A stretch of 64,000 bases of DNA from Pollutimonas sp. M17 (GCF_025836975.1 NZ_CP107548.1:496001-560000), one strand, 5' to 3'. Positions 42,021 to 51,527 are shown, counted from the first letter of the stretch. Notes: generated from the letters alone by a model not told the origin. Numbers and translations: made by a program.

Positions 42021-44081
42021 ATGTTCGAATTCAAGAAGACCACTCACCACCAGAAGCGGCGCATGCTTCTGCGCGTGGCGGTGGCGGGCGTGCTGGCCTT
42101 GCTGTGCTTCATGGGCCTGGTCGGCCGGCTTTGGTATCTGCAGGTGGTGCGCTACGACGGCCTGGCCGCCCGCGCCGACCAGAACCGCATCGCGGTGGTG
42201 CCCATACCTCCGCGCCGGGGCGAGATCCTGGACCGGAACGGCGTCGTGCTGGCGCGCAACTACCGGGACTACACGCTTTCGGTCGTGCCCGCCAACGTGA
42301 AGGGCGACATGAAGGAGCTGCTCGACGACCTCGGGCGCCTGGTGTACCTGAGCCATTCGGACCGGCGCCGATTCCTTCAGAACCTGAATCAGAGCGGCCG
42401 CTACAACCCCGTCCTGCTGCGCAACAACCTGAACGATACCGAGGCGTCGTGGTTCGCGGCGCATGCCTTCAAGTTTCCGGGCGTCGAACTGAGCGCCCGC
42501 TGGGTGCGCGAATACCCCGAGGGCGAGTCGGCGGCGCATGTCCTGGGCTACGTGGGGCGCATCTCGGAGCAGGATGTCGCCAGGCTGGAAGAGGAAGGCC
42601 GCTGGGGCAACTATCGCGGCAGCAATATCATCGGAAAGAAGGGCATAGAGAAAACCTGGGAAGAGGCGCTGCACGGGCGCACGGGCGTCGAAGAAGTCGA
42701 GGTCACCGCCACGGGCCGTCCGGTGCGCACCCTTAGCCGCGTCGATCCGGTGCCCGGCTCCGACCTCATCCTGTCGCTGGACATCGGCCTGCAAAAGGTG
42801 GCCGAAGAGCAGTTCAAGGGCCGGCGTGGAGCGCTGGTGGCCATCGAGCCCAAGACCGGCGATGTGCTGGCCTTTGTGTCCGCGCCCTCGTTCGATCCCA
42901 ACCTGTTCATCGACGGCATCGACGTCGAGAACTGGCGCAAGCTCAACGAATCGCCCGATCATCCCTTGATCAACCGTCCTTTGTATGGCACCTATCCCAT
43001 CGGTTCGACCTACAAGCCGTTCGTGGGGCTTGCCGCCCTGGAACTGGGCAAGCGTACCGCGACCCAGCGCATTTCGGATCCCGGCTACTTCGAGTTCGGC
43101 GGCCAGCGTTTCCGCAACGCGGGCGGCGCCGCCTACGGCCCCACCGACATGCATCGCGCCATCGTGGTGTCGTCCGATACCTATTTCTTTTCGCTGGGGC
43201 CGGAGATCGGCGTGAACGCGCTTCACGATTTCAGCAAGCAGTTCGGATTCGGCCAGATTACCGGCATCGACCTGGACGGCGAGCGGCGCGGCGTGCTGCC
43301 GTCCACGGAATGGAAGCGCAAGGCCTACAAGAAGCCGGCGCAGCAGCGCTGGTATGCCGGGGAAACGGTTTCGGTGGCGGTGGGGCAGGGCTATAACGCT
43401 TTCACGCTGCTGCAGCTGGCCCAGGCGACGTCGGTGCTGGCCAATAACGGCACCTACATGAAGCCGCACCTGGTCAGCCTGGTCGAGAATCCACAGACCG
43501 GCCAGCAGGCGCGCACCGTCACCAAGCCTTCGTACACGATTCCGCTGAAGCCTGAAAATCTGGCCGTCATACGCAATGCCATGGCCGACGTGATGCGCTC
43601 GGGCACCGCGCGGCGCTCGTTTGCAGGCGCTCCCTACCAGGCCGCGGGCAAGACCGGGACCGCGCAGGTCTATAGCCTGAGAGGCGCCAAGTACAAGGCC
43701 AGCGCCGTGGACGAGCGTCTGCGCGACCACGCCCTTTTCATGGCCTATGCGCCGATGGAAGACCCCAAGATCGCGGTGGCGCTGATTGTCGAGAACGGCG
43801 GCTGGGGCGCCACCGTTGCCGCTCCCGTCGCGCGCAAGGTGTTCGACTACTGGCTTTCGCCCAAGCGCAAAGGCCAGGGCCAGCGGGCCGATGCCATCGC
43901 CAAGCCCAGGCCGCCGGCCGACATGCCTCCAATGGAAGAGGAGGGAGCCAGCGGCGAATCGCAGGATGCCATGGTGCGCCCCGAAGACCTGCCGGCCACC
44001 GACGAAGACGAACCCGGCGACGGGCACGAATCCCCGCTGGCCGCGCCCGGCCCGCGCCTTCCCTCGCGAGGTGTCCGATGA
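42021..44081 (+). CDS. mrdA: Penicillin-binding protein 2 (elongation transpeptidase)
   Basis: The monofunctional class-B transpeptidase of the rod complex. A membrane anchor is at about 15-38, and the N-terminal pedestal domain carries PIPPRRGEILDRNGVVLARN near 61-80. The transpeptidase domain has SxxK at S329-K332 (GSTYK), the second motif SSD at about 384-386, and KTGTA at 544-548. At 686 residues it is longer than E. coli PBP2 (633). The extra length is an acidic, Pro-rich C-terminal tail of about 60 residues after KVFDYWLSPKRKG. It starts nine bases after mreD and overlaps rodA by four bases (ATGA). Confidence 0.96.
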   Translation: MFEFKKTTHHQKRRMLLRVAVAGVLALLCFMGLVGRLWYLQVVRYDGLAARADQNRIAVVPIPPRRGEILDRNGVVLARNYRDYTLSVVPANVKGDMKELLDDLGRLVYLSHSDRRRFLQNLNQSGRYNPVLLRNNLNDTEASWFAAHAFKFPGVELSARWVREYPEGESAAHVLGYVGRISEQDVARLEEEGRWGNYRGSNIIGKKGIEKTWEEALHGRTGVEEVEVTATGRPVRTLSRVDPVPGSDLILSLDIGLQKVAEEQFKGRRGALVAIEPKTGDVLAFVSAPSFDPNLFIDGIDVENWRKLNESPDHPLINRPLYGTYPIGSTYKPFVGLAALELGKRTATQRISDPGYFEFGGQRFRNAGGAAYGPTDMHRAIVVSSDTYFFSLGPEIGVNALHDFSKQFGFGQITGIDLDGERRGVLPSTEWKRKAYKKPAQQRWYAGETVSVAVGQGYNAFTLLQLAQATSVLANNGTYMKPHLVSLVENPQTGQQARTVTKPSYTIPLKPENLAVIRNAMADVMRSGTARRSFAGAPYQAAGKTGTAQVYSLRGAKYKASAVDERLRDHALFMAYAPMEDPKIAVALIVENGGWGATVAAPVARKVFDYWLSPKRKGQGQRADAIAKPRPPADMPPMEEEGASGESQDAMVRPEDLPATDEDEPGDGHESPLAAPGPRLPSRGVR

Positions 44082-45214
44082 AACGCATCATGCAGTGGGT
44101 GATCCGGGCCGTGACGGCGTTCGACTGGCCCTTGCTGATACTTCTGGTGCTGATGACCATTCTGGGCATGACGGTGATGCACTCCGCGGTCGGCGGCACC
44201 GACTGGCGCTTCGCCGACCAGTCCCGCAATTTCCTGATCGCCTTCATCTTCATGTGGGCCGCGGCCATGGTGCCGCCGCCGCTCCTCATGCGCCTGGCCC
44301 CGTATTTTTATGTAATGGGCGTCATCCTGCTGCTGGGCGTCGAGTTCTTCGGGGAAACCAGCAAAGGGGCGACGCGCTGGCTCAATCTGGGGATAGTGCG
44401 TATCCAGCCGTCCGAGATGCTGAAGATTTCCGTGCCGATGATGCTGGCCTGGTATTTCCATCGGAACCAGGGCAACCTGCGGGTGCTGGATTTCCTGGTG
44501 GCCGGCATCCTGCTGGCGATTCCATTTTCGCTGATCGTGATGCAGCCCGACTTGGGCACGGCCCTGCTGGTATTCGCGTCGGGCTTTTGCGTCATTTATT
44601 TCGGCGGGTTGTCGTTCAAGCTGCTGGCGCCGATAGCGGTCGTGGTCGTGGTCGGCCTGGGCACCCTGGTGTATTACGAAGCGGACATCTGCCAGCCCGA
44701 CGTCGACTGGGTGGTCTTGCATGAATACCAGAAATACCGCGTATGCACTTTGCTGGATCCCAGTTCGGATCCGCTGGGCAAGGGCTTTCATACCATACAG
44801 TCGATGATCGCGGTCGGTTCGGGCGGAGTCTACGGCAAGGGCTACATGATGGGCACGCAGGCGCATCTGGATTTCATCCCGGAACGCACCACGGACTTCA
44901 TCTTCGCGGTCTATGCCGAGGAATTCGGCCTGTACGGCGGCGTAATGCTGCTGGTCCTGTACGGCCTTTTGATCGTGCGCGGGCTGACGATCGCCGCGCG
45001 GGCGCATACGCAATTCGGCCGGCTGCTGGCCGGCTCCATGTCGATGATGTTCTTTGTCTATGTCTTCGTCAATGTAGGCATGGTGACCGGCATCCTGCCC
45101 GTCGTGGGAGTGCCATTGCCTTTCATGAGCTATGGCGGCACCGCGCTGCTGACCCTGGGCATCGCCTGCGGGATACTCATGAGCATCGGCCACTACCGGC
45201 CGGTCAGGCAGTAG
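44078..45214 (+). CDS. rodA: Rod-shape-determining peptidoglycan glycosyltransferase RodA
   Basis: A SEDS-family lipid-II polymerase of 378 residues and about ten helices, working with PBP2. The conserved IGLGGVGKGY-like motif reads GSGGVYGKGYMMGTQAHLDFIPERTTDFIFAVYAEEFG across about 247-283, and the catalytic Asp region is KGFHTIQSMIAVGS. The final FMSYGGTALLTLGIACGILMSI is also typical. It is the last gene of the operon, and its last 22 bases overlap the 3' end of mutY on the other strand, so no terminator separates them. Confidence 0.96.
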   Translation: MKRIMQWVIRAVTAFDWPLLILLVLMTILGMTVMHSAVGGTDWRFADQSRNFLIAFIFMWAAAMVPPPLLMRLAPYFYVMGVILLLGVEFFGETSKGATRWLNLGIVRIQPSEMLKISVPMMLAWYFHRNQGNLRVLDFLVAGILLAIPFSLIVMQPDLGTALLVFASGFCVIYFGGLSFKLLAPIAVVVVVGLGTLVYYEADICQPDVDWVVLHEYQKYRVCTLLDPSSDPLGKGFHTIQSMIAVGSGGVYGKGYMMGTQAHLDFIPERTTDFIFAVYAEEFGLYGGVMLLVLYGLLIVRGLTIAARAHTQFGRLLAGSMSMMFFVYVFVNVGMVTGILPVVGVPLPFMSYGGTALLTLGIACGILMSIGHYRPVRQ

Positions 45215-46275
45215 AGTCCGTCCAGTATTTTCTTCACGGGCGCCGGCAGGGCGGTGGCGGACAGTTCGTTGATCGGTATCCAGGCCTGGCCAGGCGCCGG
45301 TTCGGCAACGACGGGGGCGCCGGCCCGCAGATACCAGGGCTCTATATGCAGCCTGAAGTGGGAAAACACGTGCACCAGGCCGGCCATCTTGCGCGCCTCT
45401 TCGGGGCTCAGCCCCCAGTTCGAACAGGCCGTTGCCAGCGCCCGCTCATCCTCGTATTCCGGCAGGCTCCACAGGCCGCCCCATATCCCGGACGGGGGAC
45501 GCTGTTCCAGCAGGATGGCGTCCGACGATGCCAGGATGAGCATCTTGCACTGGCGCTCGGGGCTGGCTTTCTTCTTGCGGGGCGCCGGAAGCTCGCCCTG
45601 CCTGGAGTGCGCATGGGCATAGCAATGGGCTTGCAGCGGGCAAAGCGGGCAATCGGGGCTGCTGCGGGTGCAGCGCTGCGAGCCCAGGTCCATCAGGCCT
45701 TGCGTATAGGCCGCCATGTCGAGGGCGGCGTCGGCATCGGCCAGGGCCGCCTCGGCGGTGCGCCAGAGCAGTTGTTCGGTGACCCGCTCGCTGGTGACGC
45801 CTTCTATCCCGAAATAGCGGGTGAAGACGCGCTTGACGTTGCCGTCCATGATGGGGCTGCGCTCGCCGTGGGCGAAGGCGGCGATGGCCGCGGCGGTGGA
45901 GCGGCCTATCCCGGGCAGGGTGGCGATGTCGGCCGAACTCTCGGGAAATGCGCCGCCCCAGTCCCGGCACAGCACCTGCGCGCAGCGATGCAGATTGCGC
46001 GCCCGGGCGTAATAGCCCAGCCCGGCCCAATACGGCATGACATCTTCCTGGCTGGCGGCGGCCAGGCTGGCGATGTCGGGAAAGCGCGAAAGAAAGCGTT
46101 CGTAATACCCGATGACGGTGGCCACCTGGGTTTGCTGCAGCATGATCTCCGATAGCCATATTTTGTATGGATCGCGGGTGCCCTGCCAGGGCAGGTGATG
46201 GCGGCCGTGCCGTTTTTGCCAATCAACGATGGTGCCGGCGAACGCATCCAGGCGGGGGTCTGTATTCAGCAGCAT
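45193..46275 (-). CDS. mutY: Adenine DNA glycosylase MutY
   Basis: Removes adenine mispaired with 8-oxoguanine. 360 residues. EIMLQQTQVATVIGYYERF (near 45-63) holds the catalytic Glu. The helix-hairpin-helix LPGIGRSTAAAI is near 118-129, followed by the catalytic Asp in SPIMDGNVKRV. The [4Fe-4S] cysteines follow the C-x6-C-x2-C-x5-C pattern near 195-211. A C-terminal NUDIX-like domain (about 235-355) checks the opposite base. The ATG at 46275 shares its first base with the ftsX stop (TGATG), giving coupling. A longer frame to 46740 has no MutY character and overlaps ftsX. Confidence 0.95.
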   Translation of the reverse strand: MLLNTDPRLDAFAGTIVDWQKRHGRHHLPWQGTRDPYKIWLSEIMLQQTQVATVIGYYERFLSRFPDIASLAAASQEDVMPYWAGLGYYARARNLHRCAQVLCRDWGGAFPESSADIATLPGIGRSTAAAIAAFAHGERSPIMDGNVKRVFTRYFGIEGVTSERVTEQLLWRTAEAALADADAALDMAAYTQGLMDLGSQRCTRSSPDCPLCPLQAHCYAHAHSRQGELPAPRKKKASPERQCKMLILASSDAILLEQRPPSGIWGGLWSLPEYEDERALATACSNWGLSPEEARKMAGLVHVFSHFRLHIEPWYLRAGAPVVAEPAPGQAWIPINELSATALPAPVKKILDGLYCLTGR

Positions 46276-47183
46276 CAGAATCGGGTATTGCGGGTAACGG
46301 ACCACCGTGCCGACAGGGCGGCCAGTATCGCGACCAGCAGGAAAGCCAGCAGCAGGCTCAGGGTGTCGGGCAGTTGCAGCGTCATATGGGCACCGTAGCT
46401 GCTGGCCAGGCGGCCCAGCGCGGCATTCAGGGGGTACAGGATCAGCGCGGCCAGAGCGAGCGCCACGGCGCTGGCCACTATGCCGGTAAGCGCCCCCTGG
46501 TACAGGAAGGGGCGGCGCACGAACGATTCCGTGGCGCCCACCAGGCGTGCGACCGCGATCTCCTCGCGCTGCGTAAGCGCCTGCATGCGCACGGTGTTGA
46601 ACACGGTGGCCGGCACGACCAGCGCCACGCAGGCGGCCAGCATGCCCAGGCCGATGCGCACGAAGCCGAGTATGGATTCCAGGCGCCTGACCCAGTCGCT
46701 GTCCAGCTGCACTGAATCGACCTGATCCAGCGCGCGCCACTCTCCCGCCAGGGCATTGGCATGCCGGGCCAGTTCGGGCGACTCGCGCAGGGTCACGATA
46801 ATGGCGTCGGGCAGCGGATTGCCGGGCAGGACCGCCAGCGCATCGCTCCAGGATGGGTTGGCCTTCAGGTCCTCCAGCGCCTGCTCGCGCGTGACCACCT
46901 TGACGCTGGCGATTTCAGGGGCGTGCTTTTCCTGGAGTTCGTCGGCCAGCCGCCGCGCCTCGTCGGCCGTGGCGGAGGGGTTCAGGAAAAGGGTCAGTTC
47001 GGGGGAGACCGGTATCTGCCTGACGACGGGCTGGGCCGAGGCCAGCACCGATGCCGCGATGATGGGAATGGCCAGCGTCAGGCCGATCACAAGAATATTG
47101 GACAGGGACGAGAATGGTTGCGCCAGCAGGCGGCGCACTGAAACCAGCAATGCATAACGGTGTTGCCGCAGCCAGCGCTTCAC
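46275..47183 (-). CDS. ftsX: Cell-division protein FtsX
   Basis: The membrane subunit of the FtsEX ABC-type complex, which activates periplasmic amidases at the septum. 302 residues, four helices: one near 25-50 (SNILVIGLTLAIPIIAASVLA) and three in the C-terminal FtsX domain (from about 180). The large periplasmic domain lies between about 55 and 175. It overlaps ftsE by four bases (ATGA) and mutY by one, forming the operon ftsE-ftsX-mutY. Confidence 0.94.
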   Translation of the reverse strand: MKRWLRQHRYALLVSVRRLLAQPFSSLSNILVIGLTLAIPIIAASVLASAQPVVRQIPVSPELTLFLNPSATADEARRLADELQEKHAPEIASVKVVTREQALEDLKANPSWSDALAVLPGNPLPDAIIVTLRESPELARHANALAGEWRALDQVDSVQLDSDWVRRLESILGFVRIGLGMLAACVALVVPATVFNTVRMQALTQREEIAVARLVGATESFVRRPFLYQGALTGIVASAVALALAALILYPLNAALGRLASSYGAHMTLQLPDTLSLLLAFLLVAILAALSARWSVTRNTRF

Positions 47184-47851
47184 GGGGCGACTCCTTGGAT
47201 ATCGAAAAAGCGGCCGGCGTCGATGCGCAGCGTGCGTGAGGCGTAAGAAGCCATGAGGGCGCGGTCATGCGAAGCAATCAGGGTGGTGACGCCGACCCGG
47301 TTGAAGTCGCGGAAGACTTCCATGATCTTGTTGGCGCTGACTTCGTCCAGGTTGGCGGTGGGCTCGTCGGCGATGAGTATGGCCGGCCGGTTGACGATGG
47401 CGCGGGCGATGGCCAGGCGCTGCTGTTCGCCGCCCGACATTTCGACCGGATTCAGGTCTTCCTTGCCCGACAGGCCGACCTTCTCCATGGCGGCGCGCGC
47501 GCGCGTGCCCGCCTGGCGCGTTTCCAGCCCCATGACGGCCAGCGGCAGCACTACGTTGTTGATGGCGTTGCGGTCGTACAGAAGGTGGGTGTCCTGGAGT
47601 ATGACGCCCACCGCACGCCTCAGGTAGGGGCGGGCGCGGCCCGGCATCTTGTCGATGCGATGCCCGTTGACATGGACGGAGCCTCGGCTGGGGGGCTCCA
47701 GCCCGCCGATCAGCTTGAGCAGTGTCGACTTGCCGGCCCCGGACGGCCCCGAGACGAATACGAACTCGCCGGGCTCCACCCGGAAATTGATATCGGCCAG
47801 GATATTGCGCCCGCGCCCATATGATTTGAAGACATGCTGGAATTCGATCAT
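47180..47851 (-). CDS. ftsE: Cell-division ATP-binding protein FtsE
   Basis: The ATPase of FtsEX, 223 residues. Walker A GPSGAGKST is near 36-44, the signature MSGGEQQR near 136-143, Walker B ILIADEPTAN near 156-165 and the switch His in LIASHDRAL near 192. The ATG at 47851 starts the conserved MIEFQHVFKSYGRG block; upstream in-frame sequence is not conserved in type. It is the first gene of the minus-strand unit with ftsX and mutY. Confidence 0.95.
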   Translation of the reverse strand: MIEFQHVFKSYGRGRNILADINFRVEPGEFVFVSGPSGAGKSTLLKLIGGLEPPSRGSVHVNGHRIDKMPGRARPYLRRAVGVILQDTHLLYDRNAINNVVLPLAVMGLETRQAGTRARAAMEKVGLSGKEDLNPVEMSGGEQQRLAIARAIVNRPAILIADEPTANLDEVSANKIMEVFRDFNRVGVTTLIASHDRALMASYASRTLRIDAGRFFDIQGVAP

Positions 47852-48083
47852 AGCGACAATGAAGTTGATACCCGAATGATAAATGGCGGAAGGCATCCCT
47901 GGACGCTACACATGGTAAACGGCGGAATGCGGCCGCGGTCCTGCGTGGGTGTTACAAAGAATGTCTCAAGGGATATCCCCCATGTTTTTAATGCTCTCCA
48001 GCAGCTACGATTCGACACCTGACGGCTCAATAGAGATTGTATGCCGTGTTTATAAACTCGAATCGATACGGAAGGGACCAATC

Positions 48084-49100
48084 ATGAAACTCATCAAGGC
48101 GGCTGCTCTGGGAGCCTCGCTGTTCTTTATCGCCGCGGCGTCTCACGCCGGCGAAACATTCGACGCCGTGAAGAAAAAGGGTTTTGTTCAGTGCGGCGTG
48201 CATACCGGCCTGCCTGGTTTTTCCATTGCCGACAGCAAGGGTCAATGGAGCGGTATCGACGTGGACGTCTGCCGCGGCATCGCGGCGATGATGTTCGGCG
48301 ACGCCACCAAATACAAGACCACGCCCGTGACGACGCAGCAGCGCTTCACGGCATTGCAGTCGGGTGAAATCGACGTCCTGACCCGCAACACCACGGCAAC
48401 CATGACCCGCGACACCACGCTGGGCCTCATGTCCCCCGGCATCAACTACTACGATAGCCAGGGCATCATGGTCAGCAAGAGCCTGGGCGTGAAAAGCGCC
48501 AAGGAACTGGGCGGCGCGGCCGTGTGCGTGCAGCCCGGCACCACCACCGAGCTCAACCTGGCCGACTGGTTCCGCGCCAACAAGCTGGAATTCAAGCCCG
48601 TCGTCATCAACAGCCCCGACGAAGCCATGCGCTCGTACGTAGCAGGCCGCTGCGATGCCTACACGACCGACAAGTCCGGCCTGGCCACCATCCGTTCCAC
48701 GCTGGCCAACCCCGACGATCACATCATTCTGCCCGAGGACTTCTCCAAAGAGCCGCTGGGTCCCATGGTGCGCCAGGGCGACGACCCCTGGTTCATGGTG
48801 GTGCGCTGGACGCTCAACACCATGCTCGAGGCCGAAGAGTACGGCATCACCTCCAAGAACGTGGACGAAATGACCAAAAGCGCCAACCCCAACATCCAGC
48901 GCATCCTGGGCGTGACCGGCGAAATGGGCAAGGGCCTGGGCCTGGACAACAAATGGGCCTACAACATCATCAAGCAGGTCGGAAACTACGGCGAATCGTT
49001 CGAGCGCAACATCGGCATGAGCTCGGCCATGAAGCTGGAGCGCGGCCTGAACGCCCAATGGAAAGACGGCGGCCTGATGTACGGCTGGCCCATCCGCTAA
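48084..49100 (+). CDS. aapJ: Periplasmic general L-amino-acid-binding protein (AapJ/YhdW type)
   Basis: The substrate-binding subunit of a polar amino-acid ABC transporter, 338 residues. A signal peptide is at 1-22 (cleavage after SHA). The mature start FDAVKKKGFVQCGVHTGLPGF and the Cys in DVCRGIAAM fit the AapJ class, which binds a broad set of L-amino acids. VQPGTTTELNLADWFR and CDAYTTDKSGLATIR are ligand-domain blocks. GGAAGGGA precedes the ATG. A long stable hairpin follows the stop, before the permease genes. Confidence 0.93.
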   Translation: MKLIKAAALGASLFFIAAASHAGETFDAVKKKGFVQCGVHTGLPGFSIADSKGQWSGIDVDVCRGIAAMMFGDATKYKTTPVTTQQRFTALQSGEIDVLTRNTTATMTRDTTLGLMSPGINYYDSQGIMVSKSLGVKSAKELGGAAVCVQPGTTTELNLADWFRANKLEFKPVVINSPDEAMRSYVAGRCDAYTTDKSGLATIRSTLANPDDHIILPEDFSKEPLGPMVRQGDDPWFMVVRWTLNTMLEAEEYGITSKNVDEMTKSANPNIQRILGVTGEMGKGLGLDNKWAYNIIKQVGNYGESFERNIGMSSAMKLERGLNAQWKDGGLMYGWPIR

Positions 49101-49122
49101 GCCTGCAGGGCCGATAAGGTAG

Positions 49123-49153
49123 GAAGGCCGGAGGCTTGGCGCCTCCGGCCTTC
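49123..49153 (+). other. Intercistronic stem-loop between aapJ and the permease genes
   Basis: GAAGGCCGGAGGC and GCCTCCGGCCTTC form a perfect 13-base stem with loop TTGGC. No T-run follows (AAGCAAAGG), so it probably protects the aapJ message and lowers downstream expression rather than fully terminating. Confidence 0.65.
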
Positions 49154-49197
49154 AAGCAAAGGGGGCTGCGTCAGAGCCTCCAAACGATTTAACTTCT

Positions 49198-50382
49198 ATG
49201 ACGAATAAAAAACCTTTGTCCCGGTCTCCCAAGCGGCGTCTATCCTGGAACGACCCCGGCCTGCGGTCGCTTATCTACCAAGTGCTGGTGCTGGGCATAG
49301 TCGGGCTTGGCGTCTGGTACCTGGTCACAAACACCCTGCACAATCTTGCGGTGCGCAACATTTCCACGGGCTTCGGGTTTCTTGGCCGCGAGGCCGGCTT
49401 CGCCATTGGCGAGTCCATGGTCGACTACACGCCGGCGGACACCTACGGGCGCGCCATCTGGGTCGGTATCCTGAATACCTTGCGCGTATCGGTGGCCGGC
49501 ATTATTGCCGCGACCCTGTTCGGCACGCTGCTGGGCATTGCCCGGCTTTCAAAGAACTGGCTGGTTTCCCGCGTGGCCAGCGCCTACATCGAGATCATGC
49601 GCAACATACCCTTGTTGCTGCAGCTGTTCTTCTGGTATGCCATCATCACCGAGATCATGCCGGGCCCCCGCGATGCGCTGCATCCGGTGCCGGGCGTCTT
49701 CATTTCCAACCGCGGCCTGAAACTGCCTTCCGTGCAGGGCGATGCGCTGGACTGGATCATGGCCGGACTGGCTCTGGCCATCGTCGCGATTGTCGTGCTG
49801 GGCCATTGGGCCAAGAAGCGCCAGGACGCCACCGGCAGCATCTTCCCGCTGGGCCGCGCGGCGGTGGCGCTGCTCATCGCCTTTCCCGTGGCGGGCTGGC
49901 TGATCAGCGGCGCGTCGCTGACGCTCGAAATGCCCGTCCTGAAGGGCTTCAACTTTTCCGGCGGCATAACCCTGTCGCCCGAATTCGCGGCACTGCTGGC
50001 CGGCCTCATCATCTATACGTCGGCATTCGTGGCCGAGGTCGTGCGCTCGGGCATACAGTCGGTCAACCGCGGCCAATGGGAGGCGGCCGAAGCCATAGGC
50101 CTGCCACGCTCGCGCCTGCTGCGCCTGGTCATATTGCCCCAGGCCCTGCGCGTCATCGTGCCGCCCATGACCAGCCAATACCTGAACCTGACCAAGAACA
50201 GTTCTCTTGCCGTCGCCATCGGCTACCCGGACATCGTGTCGGTGGTCAACACCACGCTCAATCAAACCGGCCAGGCCATCGAGGGCATTCTCATCATCAT
50301 GGCGGCCTACCTGACCGTCAGCTTGTCGATTTCCGTATTCATGAACTGGTATAACAAGCGCATCGCGCTGGTGGAGCGCTAA
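49198..50382 (+). CDS. aapQ: Polar amino-acid ABC transporter permease (AapQ/YhdX type)
   Basis: A HisM-type membrane subunit of 394 residues, longer than most because of an insert between the first and later helices as is usual for AapQ. The first core segment TLRVSVAGIIAATLFGTLLGIARLS is near 82-106, RNIPLLLQLFFWY near 136-148, and the ATPase-contact loop EAAEAIGLPRSRLLRLVILPQALR near 296-319. Its stop overlaps the next permease start (TAATG). Confidence 0.93.
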   Translation: MTNKKPLSRSPKRRLSWNDPGLRSLIYQVLVLGIVGLGVWYLVTNTLHNLAVRNISTGFGFLGREAGFAIGESMVDYTPADTYGRAIWVGILNTLRVSVAGIIAATLFGTLLGIARLSKNWLVSRVASAYIEIMRNIPLLLQLFFWYAIITEIMPGPRDALHPVPGVFISNRGLKLPSVQGDALDWIMAGLALAIVAIVVLGHWAKKRQDATGSIFPLGRAAVALLIAFPVAGWLISGASLTLEMPVLKGFNFSGGITLSPEFAALLAGLIIYTSAFVAEVVRSGIQSVNRGQWEAAEAIGLPRSRLLRLVILPQALRVIVPPMTSQYLNLTKNSSLAVAIGYPDIVSVVNTTLNQTGQAIEGILIIMAAYLTVSLSISVFMNWYNKRIALVER

Positions 50383-51479
50383 TGAGCACGCACACTCCGA
50401 CCGCGTCCAGCCTGCCTCCGCCCCGCCTGCAGCAGGGAGCCATAGGGTGGATGCGCGCCAGCCTTTTTTCGTCTCCGCTCAATACCCTGCTTACGGTGCT
50501 GGTCGCCTGGCTCTTGCTGATGTCCATTCCGGCCATGGTCGAATGGCTGTTCATCCGGGCCAATTTCGACGCCACCAACGCGCAGGAGTGCCGTGCTTCG
50601 GGCGGCGCCTGCTGGGCCTTCATCGCCGAAAAGCACCGCCTGATCCTGTTCGGCGTCTATCCCTACGACGAACAGTGGCGGCCCCTGCTGGCCAGCGTCA
50701 TTCTTGTCGCCGTCATCGTATGCAGCTGCATACGCTGGTTCTGGAAGCCCTTTTTGGGCCTGATCTGGATCGTGGCGCTGGTCGCCGTCGCGGTCCTGAT
50801 GTGGGGCGGGGTATTCGGGCTCAGCTATGTCGAGAACGACCGCTGGGGCGGCCTGCCGCTGACGCTCATCCTGGCCACCTTCGGCATTGCCTTCGCATTT
50901 CCCTTCGGCCTGCTGCTGGCGCTGGGCAGGCGGTCGCACATGCCGGCCATCAAGGCCCTGTGCGTCGTCTACATCGAACTCATACGCGGTGTGCCCCTGA
51001 TCAGCCTGCTGTTCATGTCGTCGGTCATGCTGCCGCTGTTCCTGCCGGAGGGCTTCAGCATCGACAAGCTCTTGCGTGCGCAGATAGCCATCATCCTGTT
51101 TGCCGCGGCGTACATCGCCGAAACGGTGCGCGGCGGTTTGCAGGCCATACCCAAGGGCCAGTACGAGGGCGCGGATTCCATCGGCCTGAGCTATTGGCAG
51201 CAGATGCGTAAAATCATATTGCCGCAGGCGCTGAAGGTGGTCATTCCGCCTCTGGTCGGCATTTTCATCGCCCTGTTCAAGGATACCTCGCTGGTCGTCA
51301 TCATCGGCATCTTCGACCTGACGCAGGCGGCCAAGACGGCCGTGGCCGATGCCGCCTGGCGGGGCTTCAGCACCGAAGCCTACCTGTTCATCGCCTTCAT
51401 CTATTTTATTTTCTGCTTTTCGATCTCCCGTTACAGCCAGTCGCTCGAGCGGCATTTGCAGACGGGACATCAACGCTGA
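50382..51479 (+). CDS. aapM: Polar amino-acid ABC transporter permease (AapM/YhdY type)
   Basis: The second HisM-type permease, 365 residues, pairing with AapQ. It has about eight helices. The core GGLPLTLILATFGIAFAFPFG is near 157-177, IELIRGVPLISLLFMSSVMLPLF near 197-219, and the EAA loop EGADSIGLSYWQQMRKIILPQALK near 263-286. It begins on the last base of aapQ stop and is 48 bases from the ATPase gene. Confidence 0.93.
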   Translation: MSTHTPTASSLPPPRLQQGAIGWMRASLFSSPLNTLLTVLVAWLLLMSIPAMVEWLFIRANFDATNAQECRASGGACWAFIAEKHRLILFGVYPYDEQWRPLLASVILVAVIVCSCIRWFWKPFLGLIWIVALVAVAVLMWGGVFGLSYVENDRWGGLPLTLILATFGIAFAFPFGLLLALGRRSHMPAIKALCVVYIELIRGVPLISLLFMSSVMLPLFLPEGFSIDKLLRAQIAIILFAAAYIAETVRGGLQAIPKGQYEGADSIGLSYWQQMRKIILPQALKVVIPPLVGIFIALFKDTSLVVIIGIFDLTQAAKTAVADAAWRGFSTEAYLFIAFIYFIFCFSISRYSQSLERHLQTGHQR

Positions 51480-51527
51480 TCAACACGACGCCCGCGGCAT
51501 CGCGGGCAGATACAAAGGAGTACAGAC

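Noticed and set aside
41412-44027. 871-codon open frame on the minus strand
   Set aside because: It is antisense to mreD and mrdA, has no recognisable domain and arises from the GC-rich codon bias of those genes.
46276-46740. Long N-terminal extension of MutY
   Set aside because: The extra residues overlap ftsX, are low in complexity and do not belong to MutY; ATG 46275 coupled to the ftsX stop is the natural start.
47970-47979. GGGATATCCC palindrome between ftsE and aapJ
   Set aside because: A 10-base palindrome is expected by chance in this length, and it is far from a clear promoter.
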